Source: Methylomicrobium lacus LW14
GTDB taxonomy: Bacteria; Pseudomonadota; Gammaproteobacteria; Methylococcales; Methylomonadaceae
Reading direction: 5' to 3'
DNA length: 64,000 nt
Assembly (NCBI RefSeq): GCF_000527095.1
Contig: NZ_AZUN01000001.1
Location: 2,108,001-2,172,000, forward strand
Translations under genes and position numbers: made by a program
Shown here: positions 42,841-51,633 of the stretch, in pieces
Layout: each line of letters starts with the position of its first letter
How positions within the stretch are numbered: the stretch's first letter is position 1
Notes under the pieces: generated by a model
What the model was told of the DNA's origin: nothing
What the model saw: the letters and a program-made list of their open reading frames with translations, nothing else
Databases searched by the model: none

Positions 42841-43370
42841 TGGCAGCGGTCCAGAACATGACCCAGTTTTTTACTCAACTGCTCTGGATAGATTATGCGA
42901 TTGTGGTTTTACTGATATTTTTCTTATTGATCGGCCTGCTGCGCGGCGTCGCGCTGGAGACGCGCGCGCTGGCCTGCTGGCTGCTCGCGGGCACGGTCGC
43001 TTGGTATTTCGCGGATGACTTTACCCGCGTAATGAATTCGCCAATCACGAATCCGAAGGCGCAAATCGCCATCGCCTTCGGCATACTGTTCGTGCTGACA
43101 CTGACGGTCAGCTCACTGATTTTTATGATCTACCGTTTCAAGAAAAAACGCACGTATCCTTCTCTATGGGGACATTTCGCCGGCATGCCGGTGGCTTTGC
43201 TGCGGGGCCTGATATTTGTGAATATTCTGGTGCTTTTTGCCGGCCTCACGCCGTTGCCCAGGGATAGCTGGTGGCAGGAATCCAAATTTCTGCCGTATTT
43301 TCAGAACTCCGCCACTTGGCTCAAAACCCGTTTTCCAACCGGCTTCGCCGGCTTTCTTCATTATTCTTAA
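42840..43370 (+). CDS. cvpA: CvpA family membrane protein
   Basis: 176 aa with four hydrophobic helices; WIDYAIVVLLIFFLLIGLLR is the family's opening. CvpA is needed for colicin V production and envelope homeostasis in E. coli, with a molecular role still unclear. The start codon overlaps the dedD stop (TGATG). It is 27 bp upstream of purF, the standard arrangement. Confidence 0.93.
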   Translation: MAAVQNMTQFFTQLLWIDYAIVVLLIFFLLIGLLRGVALETRALACWLLAGTVAWYFADDFTRVMNSPITNPKAQIAIAFGILFVLTLTVSSLIFMIYRFKKKRTYPSLWGHFAGMPVALLRGLIFVNILVLFAGLTPLPRDSWWQESKFLPYFQNSATWLKTRFPTGFAGFLHYS

Positions 43371-43397
43371 CTTTTAATAAGGCTTGGATTTATCGAC

Positions 43398-44906
43398 ATG
43401 TGTGGTATTGCAGCAATTGTTTCCCATCAATACGTCAACCAGGAGCTGTTCGATGCGCTCACGGTTCTGCAACATCGGGGACAGGATGCCGCCGGGATCG
43501 TGACCTGCGAAAACGGTCGCCTGCATTTGCGCAAGGAGAACGGCCTGGCCCGCGATGTCTTCACCAATGCGCAAATGCTGAAACTGAAAGGCAACATGGG
43601 CATCGCGCATGTGCGCTATCCGACTGCCGGCTGCACCAGCTCGGCCGAAGCGCAGCCTTTCTATGTGAACTCGCCGTTCGGCCTGACCTTGGCGCACAAC
43701 GGCAACCTGACCAACACCGATGAACTCAAAAAGGCCCTGTTCGTCGAGGATCAGCGCCACATCAACACCGATTCGGATTCGGAAGTGCTGCTGAACGTGT
43801 TCGCGCACGAACTGCAAAGCCTCGGCAAGCTGGACTTGAGCGTCGACGACGTGTTCGAGGCGGTACGCGGCGTGCATCGCCGCTGCCGAGGCGCCTATGC
43901 GGTCGTGATCATGATCACCGGCGTCGGCATCTTGGGCTTCCGCGACCCGCACGGCATACGGCCTATCGTGTACGGCGAACGCAAATCCGACAAAGGCTCC
44001 GAATTCATGATCGCCTCCGAAAGCGTCGCACTCGACGTGCTCGGCTTCGAGCTGATCCGCGATATCGAACCGGGCGAAGCGGTCTTCATCGAAGAATCCG
44101 GCGAGCTGCATACCCAGCAATGTTCCGACACGGTCGATCATTGCCCCTGCATCTTCGAATATGTCTATTTCGCGCGTCCCGACTCGATCATCGACGACAT
44201 TTCGGTCTATAAGGCGCGCCTGCGGATGGGCGAAAAACTGGCCGAAAAAATTCAACGCGAATGGCCCGACCACGACATCGACGTCGTAATTCCGATCCCG
44301 GACACCAGCCGCACCGCCGCGCTGCAAATGGCCAACAAGCTGGGCGTCAAATTCCGCGAAGGCTTCATCAAAAACCGCTATATCGGCCGCACTTTCATCA
44401 TGCCCGGCCAAAAAATGCGCGAAAAATCGGTCCGGCAAAAGCTGAACGCGATCGGTCTCGAATTCGAAGGCAAAAACGTGTTGCTGGTCGATGATTCGGT
44501 GGTCAGAGGCACGACCTCTGCACAAATCATCCAGATGGCCCGCGACGCCGGCGCGAAAAAAGTCTATTTCGCCTCCGCCGCGCCTCCGGTCCGCTATCCG
44601 AACGTTTACGGCATCGACATGCCGGCCGCGCATGAACTGATCGCGCACAACCTTTCCGAGGACGAAGTCGGCAAGGCGATCGGCGCGGACCGGATCATCT
44701 ATCAGGATTTGCAGGATCTGATCGACGCGGTGCGCAAAGGCAATCCCGACATCAAGCATTTCGATACGTCCTGCTTCAGCAAGGAATACATCACCGGCGA
44801 CATCGACGATGCCTATCTCGACCATATTGAAGGCCTGCGCAACGACCATGCGCAAGGACAGCGCAATGCCGAGAATTTCATCATCGAAATGCAGAATTGC
44901 GAATAA
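43398..44906 (+). CDS. purF: Amidophosphoribosyltransferase
   Basis: 502 aa. The nucleophile Cys2 follows the start Met directly (MCGIAAIVSH), so no propeptide is removed. The glutaminase residues in RYPTAGCTSSAEAQPFYVN and LAHNGNLTN, and the PRPP-binding loop NVLLVDDSVVRGTTSAQIIQ, are present. It makes phosphoribosylamine, the first committed step of purine synthesis. Confidence 0.96.
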   Translation: MCGIAAIVSHQYVNQELFDALTVLQHRGQDAAGIVTCENGRLHLRKENGLARDVFTNAQMLKLKGNMGIAHVRYPTAGCTSSAEAQPFYVNSPFGLTLAHNGNLTNTDELKKALFVEDQRHINTDSDSEVLLNVFAHELQSLGKLDLSVDDVFEAVRGVHRRCRGAYAVVIMITGVGILGFRDPHGIRPIVYGERKSDKGSEFMIASESVALDVLGFELIRDIEPGEAVFIEESGELHTQQCSDTVDHCPCIFEYVYFARPDSIIDDISVYKARLRMGEKLAEKIQREWPDHDIDVVIPIPDTSRTAALQMANKLGVKFREGFIKNRYIGRTFIMPGQKMREKSVRQKLNAIGLEFEGKNVLLVDDSVVRGTTSAQIIQMARDAGAKKVYFASAAPPVRYPNVYGIDMPAAHELIAHNLSEDEVGKAIGADRIIYQDLQDLIDAVRKGNPDIKHFDTSCFSKEYITGDIDDAYLDHIEGLRNDHAQGQRNAENFIIEMQNCE

Positions 44907-44927
44907 AAAATACGCGCAAGCAGGGTT

Positions 44928-44955
44928 GGTCGGGTGGCGCTAGCGCAGCCCGACC
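44928..44955. repeat. Short intergenic palindrome between purF and metZ
   Basis: GGTCGGG and CCCGACC flank a GCGCTAGCGC core, a strong hairpin without a T-run. It probably belongs to the dispersed palindromic sequences common in this genome. Confidence 0.5.
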
Positions 44956-44981
44956 ACATATTTAAGGAATCTCGATACCCC

Positions 44982-46163
44982 ATGAAAGACACCGACTGGA
45001 ACGACTACGCCCTCGAAACTCAAGCCATTCGCGCCGGCCATCGCCGCACCCAGGAAGGCGAGCACAGCATCCCGATCTTCCCGACTTCGAGTTACGTGTT
45101 CAACAGCGCCGAGGAAGCCTCGTTGCGTTTTACCGGCCAGCTGCCCGGCAACGTGTATTCGCGCTTCACCAATCCGACCGTGACCGCGTTTCAGGAACGT
45201 CTGGCCCTGCTCGAAAAGGGCGATCGCTGCCTCGCGTTTGCTTCCGGCATGGCCGCGATCATGGCGGTCGGCATGGGACTGCTCAAAGCCGGCGATCATG
45301 TGGTCTGCTCGCGCGGGGTGTTCGGCAATACGGTACTGTTGTTCCAGAACTATTTCGGCAAATTCGGCGTCGCGACCGATTTCGTCGATCTGACCGATGC
45401 CGCCGCCTGGGAAGCCGCGATTAAACCGAATACGCGTTTTTTGTTTCTCGAAACGCCGTCGAACCCGTTGACCGAGATCGCCGACATCGCCGAACTGGCC
45501 GGGATCGCGCACCAGCACGACTGCCTTCTGGTCGTCGATAACTGCTTCTGCACCCCTGCCCTGCAAAAACCGCTGACGCTCGGCGCGGACATCGTCGTGC
45601 ACTCGGCCACCAAGTACCTGGACGGACATGGCCGCTGCATCGGCGGCGCGGTCGTCGCGAACCACGAGATCATCGAAAAATCGATCTATCCGTACCTCCG
45701 CACCGGCGGCGCGACGATGAGCCCGTTCAACGCCTGGACCTTCCTGTCCGGCCTCGAGACGCTCGCGGTCCGCATGAAGGCGCATTGCGACAACGCGCTG
45801 GCGCTCGCCGAATGGCTGGAGCGGCAACCCGGCGTCGCGAAGGTGCATCATCCCGGCCTTGCATCGCATCCTCAGCACGCGCTGGCGAAAAAACAGCAAA
45901 GCCACTTTGGCGCGATCGTCAGCTTCGAACTGGCCGGCGGCAAGGACCATGCCTGGAAACTGATCGACGCGACCGAAATGATTTCGATCACCGCGAATCT
46001 CGGCGACGTGAAGACCACGATCACCCACCCTGCGACCACCACCCACGGCCGCCTGACGCCCGAAGCGCGCGCCGCCGCCGGCATCAAGGATGGTTTGGTC
46101 AGGGTTTCGGTGGGTCTCGAAAATATTGAGGATATTAAGAAAGATATTGCCCGAGGTTTATAA
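44982..46163 (+). CDS. metZ: O-succinylhomoserine sulfhydrylase
   Basis: 393 aa from ATG 44982. It belongs to the Cys/Met metabolism PLP family: VYSRFTNPTVTAFQERLALL, FASGMAAIMAVGMGLLKAGD, and the PLP lysine in VHSATKYLDGHGR. The metZ position directly after purF matches Pseudomonas. It makes homocysteine from O-succinylhomoserine and sulfide. Cystathionine gamma-synthase is the alternative within the family, but context favours MetZ. Confidence 0.92.
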   Translation: MKDTDWNDYALETQAIRAGHRRTQEGEHSIPIFPTSSYVFNSAEEASLRFTGQLPGNVYSRFTNPTVTAFQERLALLEKGDRCLAFASGMAAIMAVGMGLLKAGDHVVCSRGVFGNTVLLFQNYFGKFGVATDFVDLTDAAAWEAAIKPNTRFLFLETPSNPLTEIADIAELAGIAHQHDCLLVVDNCFCTPALQKPLTLGADIVVHSATKYLDGHGRCIGGAVVANHEIIEKSIYPYLRTGGATMSPFNAWTFLSGLETLAVRMKAHCDNALALAEWLERQPGVAKVHHPGLASHPQHALAKKQQSHFGAIVSFELAGGKDHAWKLIDATEMISITANLGDVKTTITHPATTTHGRLTPEARAAAGIKDGLVRVSVGLENIEDIKKDIARGL

Positions 46164-46212
46164 CACTCATTTTGTCGTCTGACCCCAAATACCCGTCAAA
46201 TCAGGCAAGAAA

Positions 46213-46548
46213 GTGCAATTGCCCAATAAGGACAAAGCCATAATACCGCCGGAAAAATTACGAGATTACGTGCTATCATCCTCGCATCCGGTGGGAAAAT
46301 TCAAAGCCGCGTTTTTTCAATCATTGGGATACAACGCTGAAAATTGGCAACGTATGGAAACAGATATTCGTTCCATCCTTGAAAACGATGCAAAAGAAGG
46401 TGAACGTACCGAGTATGGACAAAAATTCGAAGTGAGAGGTCAAATCGTTAGTCCATCTCTACGAACAGCGGAAATCGTTACGGCTTGGATCGTGATCAAC
46501 AATGAAAACATCCCCCGATTCATTACAGCCTATCCGGGAGAAAAATGA
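46213..46548 (+). CDS. DUF6883 family protein
   Basis: 111 aa. LPNKDKAIIPPEKLRDYVL, GKFKAAFFQSLGYNAENW and the ending WIVINNENIPRFITAYP match DUF6883. Members are frequently paired with DUF4926, as here, and occur as terminal modules in some toxin-like proteins. It starts at GTG 46213 (other starts possible). The stop overlaps the next gene's start (ATGA). Its biochemical activity is unknown. Confidence 0.75.
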   Translation: MQLPNKDKAIIPPEKLRDYVLSSSHPVGKFKAAFFQSLGYNAENWQRMETDIRSILENDAKEGERTEYGQKFEVRGQIVSPSLRTAEIVTAWIVINNENIPRFITAYPGEK

Positions 46549-46781
46549 ATATGAATATCAATTTGCTGGATACTGTCGTACTGGTAAAAGAACTGCCGAA
46601 TTCAGGCTTGCAACCAGGCGATATAGGAGCTGTCGTTGCGTTGTACGAACCCGACGGCGTAGAAGTGGAATTTGTTTCGGCTTCAGGAAAAACGCAAGCT
46701 TTAGTCACACTGAAATTAGCCGACATTCGCCCTATCGATTATCACGATATGCTAGCGGTGCGGCCCTTGGATGCGGCATGA
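46545..46781 (+). CDS. DUF4926 family protein, partner of DUF6883
   Basis: 78 aa. LLDTVVLVKELPNSGLQPGD and IGAVVALYEPDGVEVEF are the DUF4926 signature, a small SH3-like beta barrel. It overlaps the DUF6883 gene by 4 bp, so the two are co-translated. A toxin-antitoxin or toxin-immunity relation has been suspected from such pairings but is not shown by this sequence. Confidence 0.78.
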   Translation: MNMNINLLDTVVLVKELPNSGLQPGDIGAVVALYEPDGVEVEFVSASGKTQALVTLKLADIRPIDYHDMLAVRPLDAA

Positions 46782-46810
46782 GCGAAATGGAGAGAAAAAA
46801 CACGACTCTA

Positions 46811-46910
46811 GCGGGACGGAATTTGCAATCCCGTCCCCACCGTTTTTGGGGCTGCCGTTCCCCTAAAGTTTGCAGAAACCCTACGGACGGGGCAACATGC
46901 CCCGTCCGGC
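46811..46910 (+). repeat. Dispersed composite repeat, copy A
   Basis: About 100 bp: GGGACGGAATTTGCAATCCC palindrome, GGGGCTGCCG, CCCTAAAGTTTGCAGAAACC, then the GGACGGGGC/GCCCCGTCC palindrome. Related copies are at 48651-48749 (same strand), and 58371-58450 and 58513-58611 (opposite strand). No protein is encoded. Confidence 0.85.
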
Positions 46911-46954
46911 AAAGAGTATAATTCCTGGCATCTCCCTTTATTCCCCATTCCCTC

Positions 46955-47341
46955 ATGCCAATCCAATTTTTGAACCTGCATCATTCCAGCCTCATTGTTT
47001 CGAACACCGAAAAGTCATTGGTGTTCTATCGCAACGTGCTCGGACTCAAGCAACTCGAACGGCCGCCGCTGCCGTTTCCGGGCGCCTGGCTGCAAGTCGG
47101 CGAATCCGGGGTGCAGCAACTCCACTTGCTCGAACTCGACAATCCCGATCCAACCACAGGGCGCCCCGAACATGGCGGCCGCGACCGCCATGTCGCGCTC
47201 ACGGTCGTATCGCTGAATCCGGTGCTGGAGTCGCTGGAAAGCAATCGAGTTCACTACACGCTCAGCATCTCGGGACGCAGGGCGCTGTTTTGCCGCGATC
47301 CGGACGGCAACGCGATCGAAATTATCGAGCAGACGGTATAA
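46955..47341 (+). CDS. VOC (glyoxalase-fold) family protein
   Basis: 128 aa. A single VOC module pair: LHHSSLIVSNTEKSLVFYRN at the start and CRDPDGNAIEIIEQ at the end, with metal-ligand candidates His9 (LHHSSL) and the Glu near the end. It resembles the fosfomycin-resistance/dioxygenase-like branch, but the substrate is unknown. It starts at ATG 46955 just after dispersed repeat copy A. Confidence 0.85.
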   Translation: MPIQFLNLHHSSLIVSNTEKSLVFYRNVLGLKQLERPPLPFPGAWLQVGESGVQQLHLLELDNPDPTTGRPEHGGRDRHVALTVVSLNPVLESLESNRVHYTLSISGRRALFCRDPDGNAIEIIEQTV

Positions 47342-47378
47342 ACCCGCTCGTTCTGAACCTTTATTCGGAGTAACCGCC

Positions 47379-47954
47379 ATGGTATCAGCCGCAGAAAAAC
47401 TACCGATCACCGTCGAGGAGTATTTGCAGGGTGAAGCGTCGGCCGAATATAAGCATGAATATCTGAACGGCGAAGTCTGGGCGATGGTCGGCGCGACCGA
47501 TGCGCATGTTACGATAGCGATGAATTTGGGATTTTTACTCAAACAGTCGCTAAAAGGCACGCCCTGCCGCGCCTATATCTCGGATATGAAAGTCAACGTC
47601 GAAAAAGCCAATGCGTTTTTCTATCCGGACGTGTTGGTCACCTGCAATTCCAAAGACCGGGACAACACCCTATTCAAACAACATCCCGTCTTCATCGCCG
47701 AAATGCTCTCGCCCTCGACCGAAGCCTTCGACCGCGGCCAAAAATTCAGCGCCTACCGGCAACTCGAAAGCCTGCAAACCTACTGGCTGATCGATAGCCG
47801 GAAAATGTCGGTGGATTGTTTCAATCGTACTGACAATAACGAATGGTTATTGCATGGTTATGAAAAAGCAGAGGAAATTGTCCGGATACCCGCGCTGGAT
47901 TTGGAATGGCCGTTGCAATCGCTCTATGAAGAAGTCTTGTTTGCGCAATCTTGA
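47379..47954 (+). CDS. Uma2 family (DUF820) nuclease-fold protein
   Basis: 191 aa. The opening ITVEEYLQGEASAEYKHEYL and the PD-(D/E)XK-like core (YPDVLVTCN, then VFIAEMLSPSTEAFDRGQKF) are classic for Uma2/DUF820. The fold predicts metal-dependent DNA cleavage, but no cellular role is established. The genes are abundant in cyanobacteria and mobile-DNA-rich genomes. It sits 38 bp after the VOC gene. Confidence 0.85.
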   Translation: MVSAAEKLPITVEEYLQGEASAEYKHEYLNGEVWAMVGATDAHVTIAMNLGFLLKQSLKGTPCRAYISDMKVNVEKANAFFYPDVLVTCNSKDRDNTLFKQHPVFIAEMLSPSTEAFDRGQKFSAYRQLESLQTYWLIDSRKMSVDCFNRTDNNEWLLHGYEKAEEIVRIPALDLEWPLQSLYEEVLFAQS

Positions 47955-48047
47955 AGAACCTGGAGCGGGTGGGGGCATCGAGCGGGACGGGGTTTGCAAT
48001 CTGTCTCTTGATCACAATTTTACCTTACGGAACAGATTATCAGTAGC

Positions 48048-48227
48048 GTAGGGTGGATAAGCGTAGCGCATCCACCGCATAGCTGCCGGATGCGCTACGC
48101 TTATCCGGCCTACGGAACTTCTCGTTCCCAAGCTCCAGCTTGGGAATGCGGGCAGGGAAGCTCCAGCTTCCCGTCTCGCCAAGCTAGAGCTTGGCACAGC
48201 GAGTTCCCAAAGTTGACGTTGGGAACC
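48048..48227. repeat. Cluster of palindromic intergenic repeats
   Basis: 48048-48113 is a degenerate copy of the inverted repeat at 35505-35578 (GTAGGGTGGATAAGCGTAGC). 48121-48227 is a string of hairpins: TTCCCAAGCTCCAGCTTGGGAA, GGAAGCTCCAGCTTCC, CCAAGCTAGAGCTTGG and TTCCCAA...TTGGGAA. No gene is visible. Confidence 0.8.
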
Positions 48228-48262
48228 AGCGTTATATCGGGAAGTTATTTTTGACTGAATCC

Positions 48263-48505
48263 TTAATCATTGGCTTCCGCCCTACGCTCCGCAGCCAACT
48301 GTTCAGCTAAAGAAATTTCTCCGGCATAAGCCTTAACAATTGCCTTAGCCTGCTGCAACCGTTGCTTTCTTGTTGCGATATGCAGTTCACCGTCATGGTA
48401 GGACAATATTACCTGATCGCCGCAATGGATATCCATTTTTCGGCGGATTTCAGCTGGGATGACTATGCGCCCCCTTGCTGTGACTTGAGCTGTGATTGAT
48501 GACAT
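48263..48505 (-). CDS. AbrB/MazE/SpoVT-type DNA-binding antitoxin, apparently solitary
   Basis: 80 aa from the ATG at 48505; an ATG at 48517 is in frame. The N-terminal swapped-hairpin motif AQVTARGRIVIPAEIRRKMD is diagnostic. Such proteins are usually antitoxins of PIN or MazF toxins and autoregulate their operon. After the stop a frame of only 12 codons follows before the repeat cluster, so the usual toxin gene is absent or was lost. Confidence 0.85.
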   Translation of the reverse strand: MSSITAQVTARGRIVIPAEIRRKMDIHCGDQVILSYHDGELHIATRKQRLQQAKAIVKAYAGEISLAEQLAAERRAEAND

Positions 48506-48650
48506 AATTTCACCCATATGTTATTTTTTCCAACATATGTCATATCGTATCATTTATGGCCCTAATTTTCATAACACCGTGACCAGACCTTATAGGTAAC
48601 ATTCCCGGTCCGACAAGTTGAGCGTGCATTTATTACAATGGCCTTCAAGC

Positions 48651-48749
48651 GAGACGGGATTTGCAATCCCGTCTCCACCATTTTGCTGGCTGCCGATACC
48701 CTAAAGTTTGCGGAAACCCTGCGGACGGGGCAACATGCACCGTCCGGCG
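48651..48749 (+). repeat. Dispersed composite repeat, copy B
   Basis: Same layout as copy A at 46811-46910: GAGACGGGATTTGCAATCCC, a GCTGCCGATACCCTAAAG block and a GGACGGGGC-type palindrome. Its end abuts the 3' end of the tfpZ gene. Confidence 0.85.
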
Positions 48750-48760
48750 AGGCATCGAAA

Positions 48761-49528
48761 CTACTTGCTGCTAATTGCCGTAGCATTCCACGGATCAATA
48801 TCGAGTATATCGATGACGGCAGCGGAAGCGGGGTCGACCAAAACCGTCATATTCTTGGCTATCCCGCGCAAAGGCAGCCATTTTGCCTCGCTGTCTTGCC
48901 GCTCGGCCAATAATTTCAAGCGGTCGTCTTTGCTGTGTAACTCCCGAAGCTCCTGCAAAGGCTTCGCACTAGCCAATATCTGCTCTTTAACTTGCGCCAA
49001 AGGCACGAATAATTCCGGCAGCAAAGGCCAATCCGGACCGCCCTGCACGGCTGAAAAAAGGATTTCCTGATTGCGCTTCGGGTCCGGAGACTCAATGGCC
49101 GCCACCCATCTGGGTTGTGTCCAGCCGGCAACGGCGGTTTGATTGCCGTTTTGCATTGCCTTGGCGACGCTGTTGGCGTCGAGATCGGAGGCACGGGCGA
49201 TTTCGAAGCGGTCCTTGGCGAAGACGATAAACGCCGGCCGCCCCGCAAACACCGTGTTGATGCCATAGCTCAGTGCGCACAATTGCAGCAGTGCGATGAC
49301 GGCAAGATCGAATTTCAGCGAGGGCTTGTTAGGCTTGTAAATGATCAGTGTGATCACTGGGCCGATCGTGACATCGACCGCCATCAGCAGCAGAAATATC
49401 TCGGTTACGCCGACCGCCGCATGCAGCGGTGCCGGATACCAAACCCAAAAAACGATTGCCATTACCACGGCGGCAATTACCGCCGACAAAGCCAAATGAA
49501 TCAGAAATGCAAGAAGTCGATTTTTCAT
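48761..49528 (-). CDS. tfpZ: Type IV pilin accessory protein (TfpX/TfpZ family)
   Basis: 255 aa from ATG 49528 (MKNRLLAFLIHLALSAVIAA). There are three N-terminal transmembrane helices, with VWYPAPLHAAVGVTEIFLLL and AVDVTIGPVITLIIYKPNKP, the family's most conserved stretch. A periplasmic domain follows (about 100-255, WPLLPELFVPL). TfpZ-type proteins are encoded beside pilA in Pseudomonas and Acinetobacter and affect pilus assembly of specific pilin types. Here pilA lies 4.4 kb upstream on the same strand, with three glycan-type genes between. Confidence 0.82.
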   Translation of the reverse strand: MKNRLLAFLIHLALSAVIAAVVMAIVFWVWYPAPLHAAVGVTEIFLLLMAVDVTIGPVITLIIYKPNKPSLKFDLAVIALLQLCALSYGINTVFAGRPAFIVFAKDRFEIARASDLDANSVAKAMQNGNQTAVAGWTQPRWVAAIESPDPKRNQEILFSAVQGGPDWPLLPELFVPLAQVKEQILASAKPLQELRELHSKDDRLKLLAERQDSEAKWLPLRGIAKNMTVLVDPASAAVIDILDIDPWNATAISSK

Positions 49529-49582
49529 AAAGCGAGAGAATTGGAGCCTAAGTTGATACAGTGCTACTTTCCCCGGCACGGA

Positions 49583-51172
49583 TTATGCCGCCTTTTCTTC
49601 ATGATACTCGTCATCGACGTTGACGGCCCATAGATTCGATTTGTCGGCTTGTTGGGCAATGATGTTCTGCACGGCCAAATGCGCGGTCAACATCGAATGG
49701 TCCTGATTGTTGTATTTGTGCATGCCGTTTCTGCCGATCAAGAATAGATTATCGATGCCGTCCACGAATTGCCGAATCGTATCGAACTCTTGATAAGCGC
49801 CAAAATAAGCTGGATACGCCTTCGGCACCCGGATGACGCTGCGATCGAGCACCAGACTTTCGTTCTCGAGCATGTTTAAGGTTATCAACTCACGAACCGC
49901 CAACGCGGCCATTTCATCATCGCTCAGCGACCAAAGCTCATCGCCTTCGTGGCAAAAATATTCCAGGCCGAGCCATATCGTGTCCTGATCTTTAACCAAG
50001 TACGGGCTCCAGTTGTTGAATATCTGCAAACGGCCAACTTTTACGTCGCTTTCCTGAATGTAAATCCAGTTGTCGGGCGGCATGAAATTAGCCTGTTGCG
50101 AGCGCGACTGCGGATTCGGCTGCATTTTTTTCAGCAATAAGCCAACCGTGATGAAATCGCGGTAAGGCAATTCCCCGGCGATTCGCCGCACATTCGCCGG
50201 CACGGGCTCGCCCAACGCGGCGATCAAGTCTTTGACCGGCATCGTCGAAAAGGCGTAATCGCAAGCCAATGTCGTCAGCTCGCCGTTTTGCAGATTTTTG
50301 ACCGTCACCGCTTCGATGTTGCCGTCACGCAGCGTCAATGCCACCGCCTGGCTGTGAAAAATCACCTTGCCGCCGCCGGCTTCGACTTGTTTCGCAACTT
50401 CCTGCCATAACTGTCCCGGTCCGTAAGCCGGATATAAAAAACGCTCGATCAGGCTGGTCTGGGTGTTTTTTTGATTTTCGATCGTGTTCGTACTGAATAT
50501 CTTTTTGCACGCATGCCACAAAGCCTTACCGACCGAAAGCCCCTTGATTCTTTGCGCGCCCCATTCGGCGCTGATCTCCCGGCACGGCACCCCCCATACC
50601 TTTTCGGTATAATCTTTGAAAAAAGTCAGATACAAGGCTTTGCCGAAGCGATTGATAATAAAATCCTCAAGATTTTTTTCCGGCTTGCGGGGAAATAAAC
50701 GGATATGGATATAACTCAGAGCAATCTCGACCAGGCGTACCAATCCCAGATTATTAATCGTATTCAAATTTAATTTGACAGGGTAATCAAAAAACTTGCG
50801 CAAGAAATAGATTCGCGATAACCGAGAACGTATCAGCATTCGCTTTTCTGAACTTTCGCCTGTATTCTCCTGCGTTACCTCTATCGTACGTTTACTATTT
50901 TGATAACTGATTTCGATCTGCGCTTCGTTATTGTTTTCGAGCGGCAGAATCTCGCGCCACCAGTTCATGACCCAATCGGATTTGGAAAAAAACCGATGAC
51001 CGCCGATGTCCATTCGATTACCGTGGTGATTAACCGTTCGCGAAATACCGCCGACGTCGTCGAGCACTTCGAGAACGATCGGTTTAATCGAGGTATGGCG
51101 GATCAATTCCAACGCGGCGGTCAGCCCTGCCGGACCAGCGCCGATGATAATAGCGGTCTGTTTAGATTCCAT
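49583..51172 (-). CDS. NAD(P)/FAD-dependent oxidoreductase of the protoporphyrinogen-oxidase-like type
   Basis: About 529 aa. ATG 51172 has AAGGA 7 bases upstream; ATG 51187 overlaps the gtrA stop and is also possible. The dinucleotide fold IIIGAGPAGLTAALELI, followed by VGGISRTVNHHGNRMDIGGH, and a C-terminal FLIGRNGMHKYNNQDHSMLT match the UDP-galactopyranose mutase/amine-oxidase-like group. That group is commonly found next to glycosyltransferases and GtrA proteins. A role in modifying a lipid-linked or nucleotide sugar is inferred from this company. The substrate is unknown. Confidence 0.8.
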   Translation of the reverse strand: MESKQTAIIIGAGPAGLTAALELIRHTSIKPIVLEVLDDVGGISRTVNHHGNRMDIGGHRFFSKSDWVMNWWREILPLENNNEAQIEISYQNSKRTIEVTQENTGESSEKRMLIRSRLSRIYFLRKFFDYPVKLNLNTINNLGLVRLVEIALSYIHIRLFPRKPEKNLEDFIINRFGKALYLTFFKDYTEKVWGVPCREISAEWGAQRIKGLSVGKALWHACKKIFSTNTIENQKNTQTSLIERFLYPAYGPGQLWQEVAKQVEAGGGKVIFHSQAVALTLRDGNIEAVTVKNLQNGELTTLACDYAFSTMPVKDLIAALGEPVPANVRRIAGELPYRDFITVGLLLKKMQPNPQSRSQQANFMPPDNWIYIQESDVKVGRLQIFNNWSPYLVKDQDTIWLGLEYFCHEGDELWSLSDDEMAALAVRELITLNMLENESLVLDRSVIRVPKAYPAYFGAYQEFDTIRQFVDGIDNLFLIGRNGMHKYNNQDHSMLTAHLAVQNIIAQQADKSNLWAVNVDDEYHEEKAA

Positions 51173-51183
51173 TTTAGATTCCT

Positions 51184-51633
51184 TCATGAATAGGCTCGTT
51201 GATATACATAGCGTTTCGTAAACAACAGGATTTTGCGCGCAGTAAAATTGAACAGAAAAATAACGGCCGTCGCAATGATCTTGGAATATAAATAAAATAC
51301 GGCCATTTTTTCCGTCAGCAAATAAATTATAGCTGCGTTTAGTATTAATCCAATAACGCCAATCAAGCCGAAAAGTAAAAACTCGACATAGCGATTATCG
51401 ACCGCACGATAGTCGAAAACCCAATAAACCGAAAGCAGATAATTGATTAAAACGCCGACACCGAATCCGCAACTCGCGGCGACGACATAATAAAAACCGG
51501 CAAATTCCTTCAGCAGGAACAGCATCGAAAAATCCGCGGAAAACGCAACGCCGCCAACAATAAAATAGCAAATAAACTGAGATAAGTTACTCTCCGGCCG
51601 GTAGCGCAATATTTTGTATAATTGAGTTTTCAT
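51184..51633 (-). CDS. GtrA family membrane protein
   Basis: 149 aa with four transmembrane helices; FICYFIVGGVAFSADFSMLF and FLLFGLIGVIGLILNAAIIY are typical. GtrA proteins are thought to flip undecaprenyl-phosphate-linked sugars across the inner membrane. The gene overlaps both neighbours (start shares bases with the 637-aa gene stop, stop overlaps an oxidoreductase start), so the three are translationally coupled. Confidence 0.88.
   Translation of the reverse strand: MKTQLYKILRYRPESNLSQFICYFIVGGVAFSADFSMLFLLKEFAGFYYVVAASCGFGVGVLINYLLSVYWVFDYRAVDNRYVEFLLFGLIGVIGLILNAAIIYLLTEKMAVFYLYSKIIATAVIFLFNFTARKILLFTKRYVYQRAYS

Noticed and set aside
43374..44855. A 493-codon minus-strand frame
   Set aside because: Antisense to purF, whose catalytic motifs are complete.
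48012..48197. Small frames containing AYPPYA
   Set aside because: They are translations of the dispersed inverted repeat also seen at 35.5 kb, not genes.
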